Source: Desulfoscipio sp. XC116 (lineage in GTDB: Bacteria; Bacillota; Desulfotomaculia; Desulfotomaculales; Desulfallaceae). Taken from it: 64,000 nt of DNA. This document shows, in pieces, positions 1 through 7,367 of this stretch. The position numbers were made by a program, and so were the translations under genes. The notes under the pieces were generated by a model. That model worked only from the letters and a program-made list of their open reading frames with translations, was not told the DNA's origin and searched no databases. Within the stretch, counting starts at the first letter, position 1. Each line of letters opens with the position of its first letter. The DNA is taken from positions 2,671,035-2,735,034 of the forward strand of contig NZ_CP156660.1 in assembly GCF_039851975.1 (NCBI RefSeq), read 5' to 3'.

Positions 1-914
1 CCGTAGGCGATGGCTTCACGAACTGATTTGTCTGAAAGTATCGGATTGGCCGCATTCAAGACAAGGCTGACAGTTTTTGTGTCAACGGGGGAAACGACAC
101 CTTTAATACCGTCGAAGGATGCCGCCTGCTTGTAATCGTCCCAGGAAATGAGTGTACTGCCATAAATCATGTCGATTTCACCTTTTTGCAAGGCAAGCAG
201 GCGAGCGGAAGCTTCCGGAATATACTTTACGATTATTTCATCGTAATATGGCTCATCTCCCCAGTAGTTTTCATTCTTTATAAAATTGACGTACTCCCCG
301 TCTTTAACTTCACTGTAAATATAAGGACCTGTTCCTACAACCCCCTTCATGGTTTGAAAATTGTCTTCTTCAATAACCTTGGGCGAAACGCAAACCATTA
401 TTTCGCGAAAGGTGAAGTCATTCAGATAACCGAAATATGGGGTGTCATAATGGAAGGTAACGGTATAATCGTCTACAACCTCAATTTCCTTGATATTGAC
501 TACACCCGGCCAGGCCCGGAAATTAGGAGTTTTACTCTTGAAAACAAAATTGTCTTTCACTGCTTGGGCGTTGAATTTCCCGCCATCGTGAAAGGTTACA
601 TTGTCTCTCAGTGTAAAAGTCAGGTCGCGGCCGTCTTGGGAAAAATTCCAGCTCTTTGCAAGCCACGGTTTAACCTCGCCGTCCTCGTAATTTACCAGCC
701 CTTCATAGCAAAGTCTTGTCGCCGAAAGGTTTTGAGCATCCATATTGAGAGGGTAAAGCGTAGTCAGCTCCGCACCGACCGCTAAGGTAAGTGTTTTTTT
801 CTCCTTTTCGCCTGAAGTTTTGCCGGAAGTATTGTCGCAGCCTGCAAATACAGTGCAGAGAAGCATCAGGCAGGTGCAAACAGCCAGCAGTTTTGATAAA
901 AATTTGCTTTTCAT
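1..914 (-). CDS. ABC transporter substrate-binding lipoprotein, peptide/nickel type (SBP_bac_5), 3' end outside window
   Basis: Extracytoplasmic solute receptor for the adjacent importer. The first 304 residues are visible; the gene runs off the left edge. The start MKSKFLSKLL follows AAAGGAGC. A hydrophobic signal ends in a lipobox-like FAGC, so the mature protein should be lipid-anchored at Cys25. The body has the typical family features: LTLAVGAELTTLYPL, then a WNFSQDGRDLTFTLRDNVTFHDG block, then GTGPY. It is the last visible gene of a same-strand run permease-permease-ATPase-ATPase-receptor. Substrate cannot be read from sequence; metal chelates, nickel or peptides are all possible for this family. 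The riboswitch and metal-type operator upstream argue for a metal or cobalamin-related substrate (inference). Confidence 0.9.
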   Translation of the reverse strand, partial: MKSKFLSKLLAVCTCLMLLCTVFAGCDNTSGKTSGEKEKKTLTLAVGAELTTLYPLNMDAQNLSATRLCYEGLVNYEDGEVKPWLAKSWNFSQDGRDLTFTLRDNVTFHDGGKFNAQAVKDNFVFKSKTPNFRAWPGVVNIKEIEVVDDYTVTFHYDTPYFGYLNDFTFREIMVCVSPKVIEEDNFQTMKGVVGTGPYIYSEVKDGEYVNFIKNENYWGDEPYYDEIIVKYIPEASARLLALQKGEIDMIYGSTLISWDDYKQAASFDGIKGVVSPVDTKTVSLVLNAANPILSDKSVREAIAY

Positions 915-952
915 TTCTTTTAGCTCCTTTCATAAAATTGGAATTGCATTTT

Positions 953-1654
953 TTATTGTTTAACGCCCTCACGGGCAATTTTTCCGTTTTTCATAACAAG
1001 GACCTTATCGGACAGCCTATAGGCGCCGGTTTTATGATGCGTGATAAAAAGGCATCCGAATTGGTGCTCTTTATGATAGGCTTCAAGCAGGTCCAAAACT
1101 GAACTTTGAGAGATTAAATCAAGCCCGCTCAATACCTCGTCAAGCACAAGATATTTGGGGTGCACGGATAAGGCGCGAAGCAGCGATAGCCTTTGCTGTT
1201 CCCCGCCTGAAAGTTGTTTTGTCGGTACTTTCAAAAGCTTTTCATTCATTCCTACAAGCGATATAAGCTCAAAAATACGTTTTTGCCTTTCGGATCTGCT
1301 TAGGTCGGTTAAGTTGACAAGGGCTTCTTCAACATTGTGATATACCGAAAGCTTTGGATTCAGCGTTCCGCGGGTATCTTGAAACACAGCCTGTATTTTA
1401 CTGCGAAACTGGCGATATTCAGAAGGCTTTAATTCCGGAACGCTGCGGCCATCCAAGACAACTTTGCCGGAATCGGGTTCTTCAATTCCTAAAACGATTC
1501 TTGCAAGCGTGCTTTTTCCTGTTCCTGAGTCGCCGGTTACGGATATAAATTCGCCGGGCGATATTTTAAAATTTATATCAGACAGCACGCTGAACATCAC
1601 ACCCTTATGATCAGAATATTTTTTATTCAAGCGTTCAATTTGTATTCCGTCCAT
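953..1654 (-). CDS. ABC transporter ATP-binding protein (NikE/DppF/OppF-like)
   Basis: Second ATPase of the importer, 233 residues. Walker A GDSGTGKST lies near residue 41, the signature LSGGEQQR near 148, Walker B VLDEVLSG follows, and the switch histidine is in FITHH. It lacks the C-terminal oligopeptide-transporter extension seen in longer OppF proteins, so it is of the short NikE type. AAAGGAG precedes the start, which lies inside the 3' end of the preceding ATPase gene (28-nt overlap), indicating translational coupling. Confidence 0.9.
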   Translation of the reverse strand: MDGIQIERLNKKYSDHKGVMFSVLSDINFKISPGEFISVTGDSGTGKSTLARIVLGIEEPDSGKVVLDGRSVPELKPSEYRQFRSKIQAVFQDTRGTLNPKLSVYHNVEEALVNLTDLSRSERQKRIFELISLVGMNEKLLKVPTKQLSGGEQQRLSLLRALSVHPKYLVLDEVLSGLDLISQSSVLDLLEAYHKEHQFGCLFITHHKTGAYRLSDKVLVMKNGKIAREGVKQ

Positions 1655-2430
1655 ATGAAACTCCTTTCCTCCATTTTTTTATGGGCTGCCGCAAATGCGC
1701 TTGTCCACTTCTGTTCCGGTGCTGAAAGCAGCTTTTCTGTCGTTCCTGTTTCAGTTATTTTGCCATGCTCCATAACAAACACGTTTTCACATAGTACACT
1801 TAAAGCTTCAACATCATGCGAAATGAAAAGAATGCCCGTCTCTTTTTTCTGCTTTTTCAAAATCCGTGTCAATATTTCCCGGTTATCCTCATCCAGCGCA
1901 CTTGTAGGTTCATCTGCAAGAATATATTTAGGTCGGAGGGCAAGCATCAGAGCCACGGCGATACGCTGCAACATACCTCCCGATAGTTGTCCGGGATAAC
2001 TTCGGAGAATTCTGTTACAGTCTTTTAGATTAAACGTTGTCAGCTTTTCTGTGCTTAAGTCATCGGCATCACTTTTTGAAATTCCGAGACGGATACAAAG
2101 AGTTTCCCGCATCTGGGTACCGATTTTTACTCTCGGATCAAAGGCGGTCATCGGATTTTGGGGAATGAACCCGATTGTTTTTCCGCATAATTCCCTGCGT
2201 TCCCTTGTGTCCAATTTGCTTATATCCTTGTTATCCACGAAAATATTCCCTTTAATGACGGCACAGCTTTTGTCAAGTATCCCCGCAATGCTTTTCAGCA
2301 GAGTTGTTTTCCCTGAACCGGAGGCTCCCGTCAAACCTATGATGTGGCCTGAACCAACAGCAAGAGAAGCGCCGTCAAGCAACAGCGTACCATTCCTTGC
2401 TTTAACTGATAAACCGTCGATTCTAAGCAT
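1627..2430 (-). CDS. ABC transporter ATP-binding protein (NikD/DppD/OppD-like)
   Basis: First ATPase of the importer, 267 residues from the chosen start. An ATG at 2430 preceded by GGAGGTGATT is preferred over an in-frame ATG at 2457, which has no such site. Walker A GASGSGKTT, signature LSGGMLQR and Walker B ILADEPTSAL are present, with FISHD as the switch region. The start overlaps the end of the upstream permease gene by 8 nt. It should form a heterodimeric nucleotide-binding module with the next gene product. Confidence 0.9.
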   Translation of the reverse strand: MLRIDGLSVKARNGTLLLDGASLAVGSGHIIGLTGASGSGKTTLLKSIAGILDKSCAVIKGNIFVDNKDISKLDTRERRELCGKTIGFIPQNPMTAFDPRVKIGTQMRETLCIRLGISKSDADDLSTEKLTTFNLKDCNRILRSYPGQLSGGMLQRIAVALMLALRPKYILADEPTSALDEDNREILTRILKKQKKETGILFISHDVEALSVLCENVFVMEHGKITETGTTEKLLSAPEQKWTSAFAAAHKKMEERSFIWTEYKLNA

Positions 2431-3220
2431 AATAATCACCTCCTTTAGAAGCCGCACGTCCCAACAAATGGAAGGACAGTGTACTCAAAAAAATGAATAC
2501 CACAGGATAAAAGGTCAGTCCCGGATGAGACAGCATCATCTGGTTGGAATCGGCAACCATTGACCCCCATTCAATGACATTATCACCGAGCCCAAGGCCA
2601 ATAAATGAAAATCCGACAATCGCCAGCACCATGTCTGCACAGGATAAACAAATAAACCTCACCACATCGGAAACCAGATTCGGCAGTATATGCCAAAATA
2701 AAACCCTCAGCTTTCCCGCCCCCGAGGTAACAGCGCACATGACATAAGCACGGCTCATTTCAATTTCAGCTCTTGTTTTGACCAACTTTATCAGTCGTAA
2801 AAAGAGCGATAGAGTGATTGCAACAAGCATTGTTAAAACGCCGTTGCCCCAGGCGGCAATAAAAATAATTAAATAGGCTATGGGCGGAATTGCCGTTACA
2901 GCATTCAAAATGCTTTCAAACAATACGCCCTCTTTGTCTTTCGGTCTGCTGATCAGCAATCCGGTAACCATTCCTAAAACGGCGACACAAAAGCAACCGA
3001 GCGCAACAATTCCGATGGTTGTTCTGCCTCCGTACAAAAGACGAGAAAGTGTACATCTTCCAAGAGTATCGGTTCCGAGGGGATATCTTAAGCAAGGCTG
3101 TGCAAGCCTGTTGGACATATCAACACATTGCGGGTCGTTAGGAGCAAATAAATATCCAAAACAGCACAAAACTAAAATAAATATTGGGAAACTTATCTGG
3201 AATATTTTTTTCTGTTTCAT
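2423..3220 (-). CDS. ABC transporter permease (NikC/DppC/OppC-like)
   Basis: Inner-membrane permease of 265 residues. The start MKQKKIFQISF at 3220 is preceded by GGAGGCAAAAGA, and it overlaps the stop of the previous permease in an ATGA arrangement. One N-terminal membrane segment is followed by the conserved PLGTDTLGRCTLSRLLYGGR region typical of DppC/NikC, then about five further hydrophobic segments. The coupling loop for the ATPases lies around the VMCAVTSGAGKLRVLFWHILPN stretch (EAA-like motif). Confidence 0.88.
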   Translation of the reverse strand: MKQKKIFQISFPIFILVLCCFGYLFAPNDPQCVDMSNRLAQPCLRYPLGTDTLGRCTLSRLLYGGRTTIGIVALGCFCVAVLGMVTGLLISRPKDKEGVLFESILNAVTAIPPIAYLIIFIAAWGNGVLTMLVAITLSLFLRLIKLVKTRAEIEMSRAYVMCAVTSGAGKLRVLFWHILPNLVSDVVRFICLSCADMVLAIVGFSFIGLGLGDNVIEWGSMVADSNQMMLSHPGLTFYPVVFIFLSTLSFHLLGRAASKGGDYYA

Positions 3221-4170
3221 TCTTTTGCCTCCTTGGTACGAATATCCCGCCTGAGATGCCATTGAAGAATTGTTGCGGCAAAATCAAGCAGCACAAGCAT
3301 TATGGCAAGAAACAACACGGAGGCGTGAATAAGGGGAGCATCCCGATTAATTACGCTGTCTATAATCAAATATCCGAGACCCGGAAGTGAAAACACACGC
3401 TCAACAATCGCAGCTGCCGCAAGACAAAGACCTATCATCTGGGCGAAGTTCGGTACCAAATCTATGACAGAATGAGATAGAGCATGAAAAAGCAATATCC
3501 GTCCTTCCTTCAAACCTCTGCATCGCGCGAAAAAAGCATAATCCTCATTCATTTCTCTTTCCAAACTTCCAGCAAGCATTTGTGAGTAAAAAGCAATACC
3601 ACCGACCGACAGGCAAAGCGCGGCCGGCAGATACTTCATCAATCCGGTATTACCCGTAACTGAAATAAAGTCGGACTGAAAAGCAAAATACTGGATAAAG
3701 AGCAGCGCAAGATAGAAGGCAGGAATAGAAATCCCAATGATACTGAGTACGGTAAGGAACTTTCCCACAAGGCTTTCTCTTATCAAGTATTGCAGACACC
3801 CAAACAGCAGCACACCAATCATCATTAAAACAGCTGAAAGGCCAACCACACAAAGACTAACGGGAATTGATTTGGAAAGCTCCGCTAAAACAGGTTTACC
3901 GCTTGCAAGGGAAATGCCGAATTCGCCGCCAAGGGCATCCCTTACCCATGTGAAATATTGAATCGCCAAAGGCTTATCGAGCCCTAATTCTATGCGGGCT
4001 TCAGCAATTTGTTCCGTAGTAACAATTGGCGAATTGCGCATTACATATGCCGCCGCGGGATCTACCGGCGACAAACGCATAAGCGTAAAGGAAAGCAACG
4101 TAACAAAGAGCAAAGAAAATATCATAACTGCGATTCTCCTTGCTATGTAACGCCATTGTTTTGCTCTCAA
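3217..4170 (-). CDS. ABC transporter permease (NikB/DppB/OppB-like)
   Basis: Partner permease of 317 residues, first gene of the transporter block. It begins with TTG at 4170 after GGAGG with nine bases between. It shows the typical N-terminal anchor, RLSPVDPAAAYV and the LGLDKPLAIQYFTWVRDALGGEFG block conserved in DppB/NikB proteins, then five more membrane segments and the C-terminal DAPLIHASVLFLAIMLVLLD. About 115 bases separate it from the methyltransferase remnant. That spacer contains a palindromic operator-like site, so the transporter may have its own promoter. Confidence 0.88.
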   Translation of the reverse strand: MRAKQWRYIARRIAVMIFSLLFVTLLSFTLMRLSPVDPAAAYVMRNSPIVTTEQIAEARIELGLDKPLAIQYFTWVRDALGGEFGISLASGKPVLAELSKSIPVSLCVVGLSAVLMMIGVLLFGCLQYLIRESLVGKFLTVLSIIGISIPAFYLALLFIQYFAFQSDFISVTGNTGLMKYLPAALCLSVGGIAFYSQMLAGSLEREMNEDYAFFARCRGLKEGRILLFHALSHSVIDLVPNFAQMIGLCLAAAAIVERVFSLPGLGYLIIDSVINRDAPLIHASVLFLAIMLVLLDFAATILQWHLRRDIRTKEAKE

Positions 4171-4200
4171 TATTTGCTACCTCCAAATAGGCCTTATTTG

Positions 4201-4218
4201 AGTTAGTAATGCCTAACT
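4201..4218. promoter_or_regulatory. Palindromic operator AGTTAG-N6-CTAACT upstream of the transporter genes
   Basis: Perfect 6+6 inverted repeat with a 6-nt centre, extending to 7+7 (GAGTTAG/CTAACTC). On the minus strand it lies just downstream of a TTGACG -35-like hexamer and an AT-rich -10 region, where a repressor would block initiation. The layout resembles DtxR/IdeR/MntR-type boxes (TTAG...CTAA arms). A near copy sits before feoB at 60010-60027. Regulator identity is inferred. Confidence 0.5.
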
Positions 4219-4284
4219 CCATAATAATAAAAATGCCCCGACTGGGCCCGTCAAGCTGAGACAACACATACCATATACAATAAA

Positions 4285-4665
4285 CTAGCATGAAATGAAA
4301 AGAAACGTTAATCCGCCAAGTCGGATTTTTTCCTTTAAAGACAAAATTTTTTTCTGCAGTCGGAACATAAAGCTGATTTCATCTTTCAATGCGGATTCTG
4401 ATTTTAGAGAATAATCGGAGTTGAAGTAGGTTACATTTTCTTTCGTCAGCCATTTACACACGCAAAGGCCATCCAGAAAATATTCTGTATTAATTGGATG
4501 AAGACCTAACGTCTCCGCCACTTCGACAGAAGTTTGGAGTTCCTGCAAATTGGCAAATAGGCAAAATTCAACAGCCGTCAACAGCAATTTTGCTTTAAAC
4601 ATAGGTTCCGTAATAATATCCAAAAAATCACGAAAACCATCAGGCGGATGTGGAAATTGCTCCAA
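4285..4665 (-). pseudogene. Truncated SAM-dependent methyltransferase, N-terminal dimerisation part only
   Basis: About 127 codons from a TTG start spaced 8 nt from AAAGGGG; an upstream in-frame TTG at 4683 is possible. The residues (EPMFKAKLLLTAVEFCLF, VEVAETLGLHPINTEYFLDG, CVCKWLTKENVTYFNSD) resemble the winged-helix dimerisation domain that precedes the catalytic domain in O-methyltransferase-like enzymes. The SAM-binding Rossmann domain is absent. The last 65-70 bases (4303-4368) are a diverged copy of the 3' end of the AraC gene at 5112-5175, read in another frame. The reading frame therefore looks like the product of a deletion that joined a methyltransferase 5' half to a regulator 3' end. 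Confidence 0.6.
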
Positions 4666-4794
4666 TTTCCATTCCCCTTTCAAATTTCATATCCCGAAAA
4701 CTACCTTTCGGCAAAGAAATCCCCGCCTCTTGAAATAGTTTTTCCGGCAGCTACTATTTCCATTTTGGGTATTGAGTTCCTTGCTAAACCAGCT

Positions 4795-4828
4795 AAAAAG
4801 CTCTTTAGCAATCGCTAAAGAGCTTTTT
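4795..4828 (-). terminator. Intrinsic terminator, expression platform of the cobalamin riboswitch
   Basis: A perfect 15-bp inverted repeat (AAAAAGCTCTTTAGC and its complement) with a 4-nt loop and T-run on either strand. It sits between the riboswitch and the methyltransferase remnant, where ligand binding could favour termination. Confidence 0.8.
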
Positions 4829-4879
4829 GTTCAATAATAATCAAACGTACTCCCACCATCACTCGTGGTGTTGTCCGTA

Positions 4880-5075
4880 TCCCAAAGAATAGGCAGGTCT
4901 TCTGGCTCAAGTCTCATTGCTTCCCCTGCCTTCCCGGTTTCCCAGTGGCATTCCGGAGAATCTCCACTCTCACAGCGACGGGACCGCGCGGGCTTTTACC
5001 CGACTTCCCCTTTCACCAGAGCATGCATCAATTTTTCATATATATCCCCGGCACCTGTTCCGCATATTCATTTGC
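4880..5075 (-). promoter_or_regulatory. Cobalamin (AdoCbl-type) riboswitch
   Basis: Read on the minus strand, the stretch has the ordered conserved blocks of the cobalamin aptamer: ACAGGTGCC near 5057, CTCTGGTGAAAGGGGAAG, a hairpin with CGGGTAAAAGCCCG, GCGGTCCCGTCGCTGTGA, ATGCCACTGGG, GGGAAGGC and the B12-box-like GCCAGAAGACCTGCC near 4905-4891. A strong terminator follows 50 nt downstream, so the likely logic is transcription off when cobalamin is plentiful. The genes under it are the methyltransferase remnant and, by read-through, the ABC importer. Confidence 0.88.
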
Positions 5076-5119
5076 CAAATCTTTTAATTCAATATATAAC
5101 ATAAAGTAAAATAAAAACG

Positions 5120-6313
5120 TTAATCTTCCAAGTCGGATTCAACCCCTTGAAGACAAATTTTTTTTCTGTAGTTGGAAGGGGACAATTTCATTGCCTTTTG
5201 AAAAACCGACGAAAACTTGGCAGGGTTTTTATAGCCCACCTTTTCGGATATTTCGGCGATACTTAATGAAGAACTTCTGAGCATTTCGGCAGCTGCCTGC
5301 AATCTGTACTCACGCATATAGGTAAGCATCGGAACGCCATATATCCCCTTAAAGCATAATTTCATAGAAGTTATCGGGATAGCATATTTTTCAGATAATT
5401 CAACTAGTGTATAGCGGTTTTCAAGATGTTCAATTAAGAATTTTCGTATTTTTTTTATGGTGTCAACCTGTGGCTTATAAAAATACGGTCTTTTTTCACT
5501 TGCTTTTGTTTCATCGACGGAGCTTAAAAAAAGAAAAAGCTCCATAATCTTTAACTTAATATATCCTTCGCGCATTTCGTCCGGAGCATTATATAGTTCT
5601 GAAAAAACATGTTGTACTGAATCTGTCGCCCGCAGGATAAAGCAACCGATATCTGATGCGGTTTTCTTCCTGATTTGTTCAAAATCTATTTTGATATTTC
5701 CTAACGTTTCAAACAGCTTTTTTAAGGTTATTGAGGCCTTGGGTATGTCTATAACAATCGAAATTCCATGATAATGCGAAAGAGGGAAACATAAGAAATC
5801 ACCAGGGTGCGCCACCAAATTTATTGTTAAATCTCCCTCGCCTAAATATTCGCAACCTCCAGATTTGAACTCGCATTCAGCTCGCCCCTCGCGGCAGTGA
5901 TTTATTTCGATAATATCCGAATTCGATATATTTCGGCGTTTAAAACCGTCAGACATATGAAAGTCATTGTAATATACCTCAACACCGGGAAAGATGTTAT
6001 AATTCGTAATAACTCCGTTTCCTGTTTTATTTTCAATGTAGTATACAGTACAAGTCTCGTTCTGCGACAATACGCATACTCCATTACCGCATAGTTCTAT
6101 TTTTATACGCTTATCCGAACAATAATTGACTGACTCGTTTTTATACATCTTCAATCGTGCATCTTGGGGTTTTTCCGCATCCGCAGGTATTGTCCAGGAC
6201 CGTCCAGAGCAAGCAATGCCATAAATACGATTTTTCTCGCACAATCTTTGGATACGGCGCTCAGAAATGCCCCAATTTTCTGTTGCTTCTTTAATCGAAA
6301 CATAATTAAACAT
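5120..6313 (-). CDS. AraC-family regulator with N-terminal excisionase-like HTH
   Basis: A 397-residue transcription factor; start ATG at 6313 follows GGAGG (an ATG at 6328 would overlap that site). Residues 1-50 (YVSIKEATENWGISERRIQRL, SWTIPADAEKP) look like a MerR/excisionase-type winged helix, an unusual addition. The middle is a cupin-like sensor as in other AraC activators, and the last 100 residues hold the double HTH (SIAEISEKVGYKNPAKFSSVFQKAMKLSPSNYRKK). Gene order suggests it governs the importer downstream. A Fur-box-like site precedes it, as for iron-regulated AraC activators of siderophore systems. Confidence 0.85.
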   Translation of the reverse strand: MFNYVSIKEATENWGISERRIQRLCEKNRIYGIACSGRSWTIPADAEKPQDARLKMYKNESVNYCSDKRIKIELCGNGVCVLSQNETCTVYYIENKTGNGVITNYNIFPGVEVYYNDFHMSDGFKRRNISNSDIIEINHCREGRAECEFKSGGCEYLGEGDLTINLVAHPGDFLCFPLSHYHGISIVIDIPKASITLKKLFETLGNIKIDFEQIRKKTASDIGCFILRATDSVQHVFSELYNAPDEMREGYIKLKIMELFLFLSSVDETKASEKRPYFYKPQVDTIKKIRKFLIEHLENRYTLVELSEKYAIPITSMKLCFKGIYGVPMLTYMREYRLQAAAEMLRSSSLSIAEISEKVGYKNPAKFSSVFQKAMKLSPSNYRKKICLQGVESDLED

Positions 6314-6463
6314 TATTTTCCTCCGCATAAGTAAATGTCACAGTTATACTTCTTCACCGAAGAATTTATGATTTTATCTTAATAACATCTCTTTTCAATC
6401 CCGGTCAAAAAACGCATCATCTGAGAAAAAAAACGTGGTATAAAAGATATTTTTAAACGGTAA

Positions 6464-6478
6464 TGATAACCATTCTCA
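6464..6478. promoter_or_regulatory. Fur-box-like site upstream of the AraC gene
   Basis: TGATAACCATTCTCA matches 13 of 15 positions of the 7-1-7 Fur consensus TGATAAT-N-ATTATCA, inside a longer TAATGATAAC/ATTCTCATTATTA palindromic context. It lies 150 nt upstream of the AraC start. Suggests iron repression of the regulator (inference). Confidence 0.55.
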
Positions 6479-6614
6479 TTATTATAATATATTACAATAA
6501 TTCGTTAGTCAAGTAAAATTTGCAAATTATAGAATAACAAAGTAGATATTTTGGTTTGCTGTTGTTCGATTAAGCTTGGCTTTATCGTGGTATGAGTATA
6601 AGCACGACAATCAG

Positions 6615-6948
6615 CAACGGGTTTTTGACAGTTGAAGACCTAAGTTTAGGTACAGCCAGTTTCTACTCCACCTGTCCTAACCAAAGCCTTTACAGTTGCG
6701 GGCTCGCATTAGATGTCGCCGTACTTTCTTCTTTAGCCAGTCCCTTACATAGCCAAAACATCGGCTAGAGTTTATAATCCACTAATAATTCACCCAGCCA
6801 TATAGAACAGGGGTAATAACTCTTTCCACTGGTTGTGATTGAAAACGGCGGAAGGTTTCTTTAAATTGGGCCAATATTTTAGTATGTGCCTTCATTCGGT
6901 TCCAAATCTTGTAGAGGTTGTTCTTGAAGCTTTCTTCAAATGCTTCCG
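6615..6948 (-). pseudogene. Decayed group II intron reverse transcriptase/maturase
   Basis: In a single minus-strand frame one reads ESFKNNLYKIWNRM, typical of the RT N-terminal region, then directly VERVITPVLYGWVNY, stop, SSRCFGYVRDWLKKKVRRHL, MRARNCKGFG, stop, DRWSRNWLYLNLGL, typical of the maturase C-terminus. About 300 codons between are missing and two in-frame stops are present. It is therefore an internally deleted and inactive remnant. The intron RNA itself was not identified. Confidence 0.65.
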
Positions 6949-6950
6949 TA

Positions 6951-6988
6951 AACCCCCACTTATAGAAGTGGGAGTCTTGAAATTTGAT
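6951..6988 (+). repeat. IS200/IS605-type terminal hairpin fragment
   Basis: Hairpin CCCCCACTTATAGAAGTGGG followed by AGTCTTGAAATTTGAT. The same hairpin-plus-tail recurs at 7311-7346 and, inverted, at 43917-43950. It abuts the maturase remnant with no transposase gene nearby. Confidence 0.5.
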
Positions 6989-7233
6989 TAAAACTAAACA
7001 TACTTAACTACCACTATTGTTTACACACACCAAGCCAACTGTCTACGATACATACAAAGTTAATTTCCGCCTCCACATTATTTGCCCTGTAAGATATCCG
7101 ACAGGCCCATATTTTCATAGCTGTTCGCCAAAACTCGGTACACAGAAACGATACCTGGCACATTTTTTGCGATTATAATTTATCGTAATTATGTCGTAAA
7201 GCTATACACAAAAGCATACACCAAATATTTAGT

Positions 7234-7346
7234 CAGTGAACTCGTTCAGCTAAAGCTGAATATCGATGGCTTCAGATGGGGAATCTACCCCACCTGAAGT
7301 AAAAATAAACATTCCCATTTATAGAAGTGGGCGTCTTGGAAATTTA
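7234..7346 (+). repeat. Solo right end of an IS200/IS605 (TnpB) element, omega-RNA-like
   Basis: A 110-bp segment with three consecutive hairpin-forming blocks: GTTCAGCTAAAGCTGAA, CTTCAGATGGGG...CCCCACCTGAAG and CCCATTTATAGAAGTGGG, ending GTCTTGGAAATT. A clearly homologous copy lies inverted at 43917-44032. In IS605-family elements this position encodes the 3' scaffold of the TnpB guide RNA. No tnpA or tnpB is present, so this is a solo end. It lies directly upstream of the thiolase gene. Confidence 0.5.
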
Positions 7347-7367
7347 ATTTAAGAAGGGAGTTTAAGG

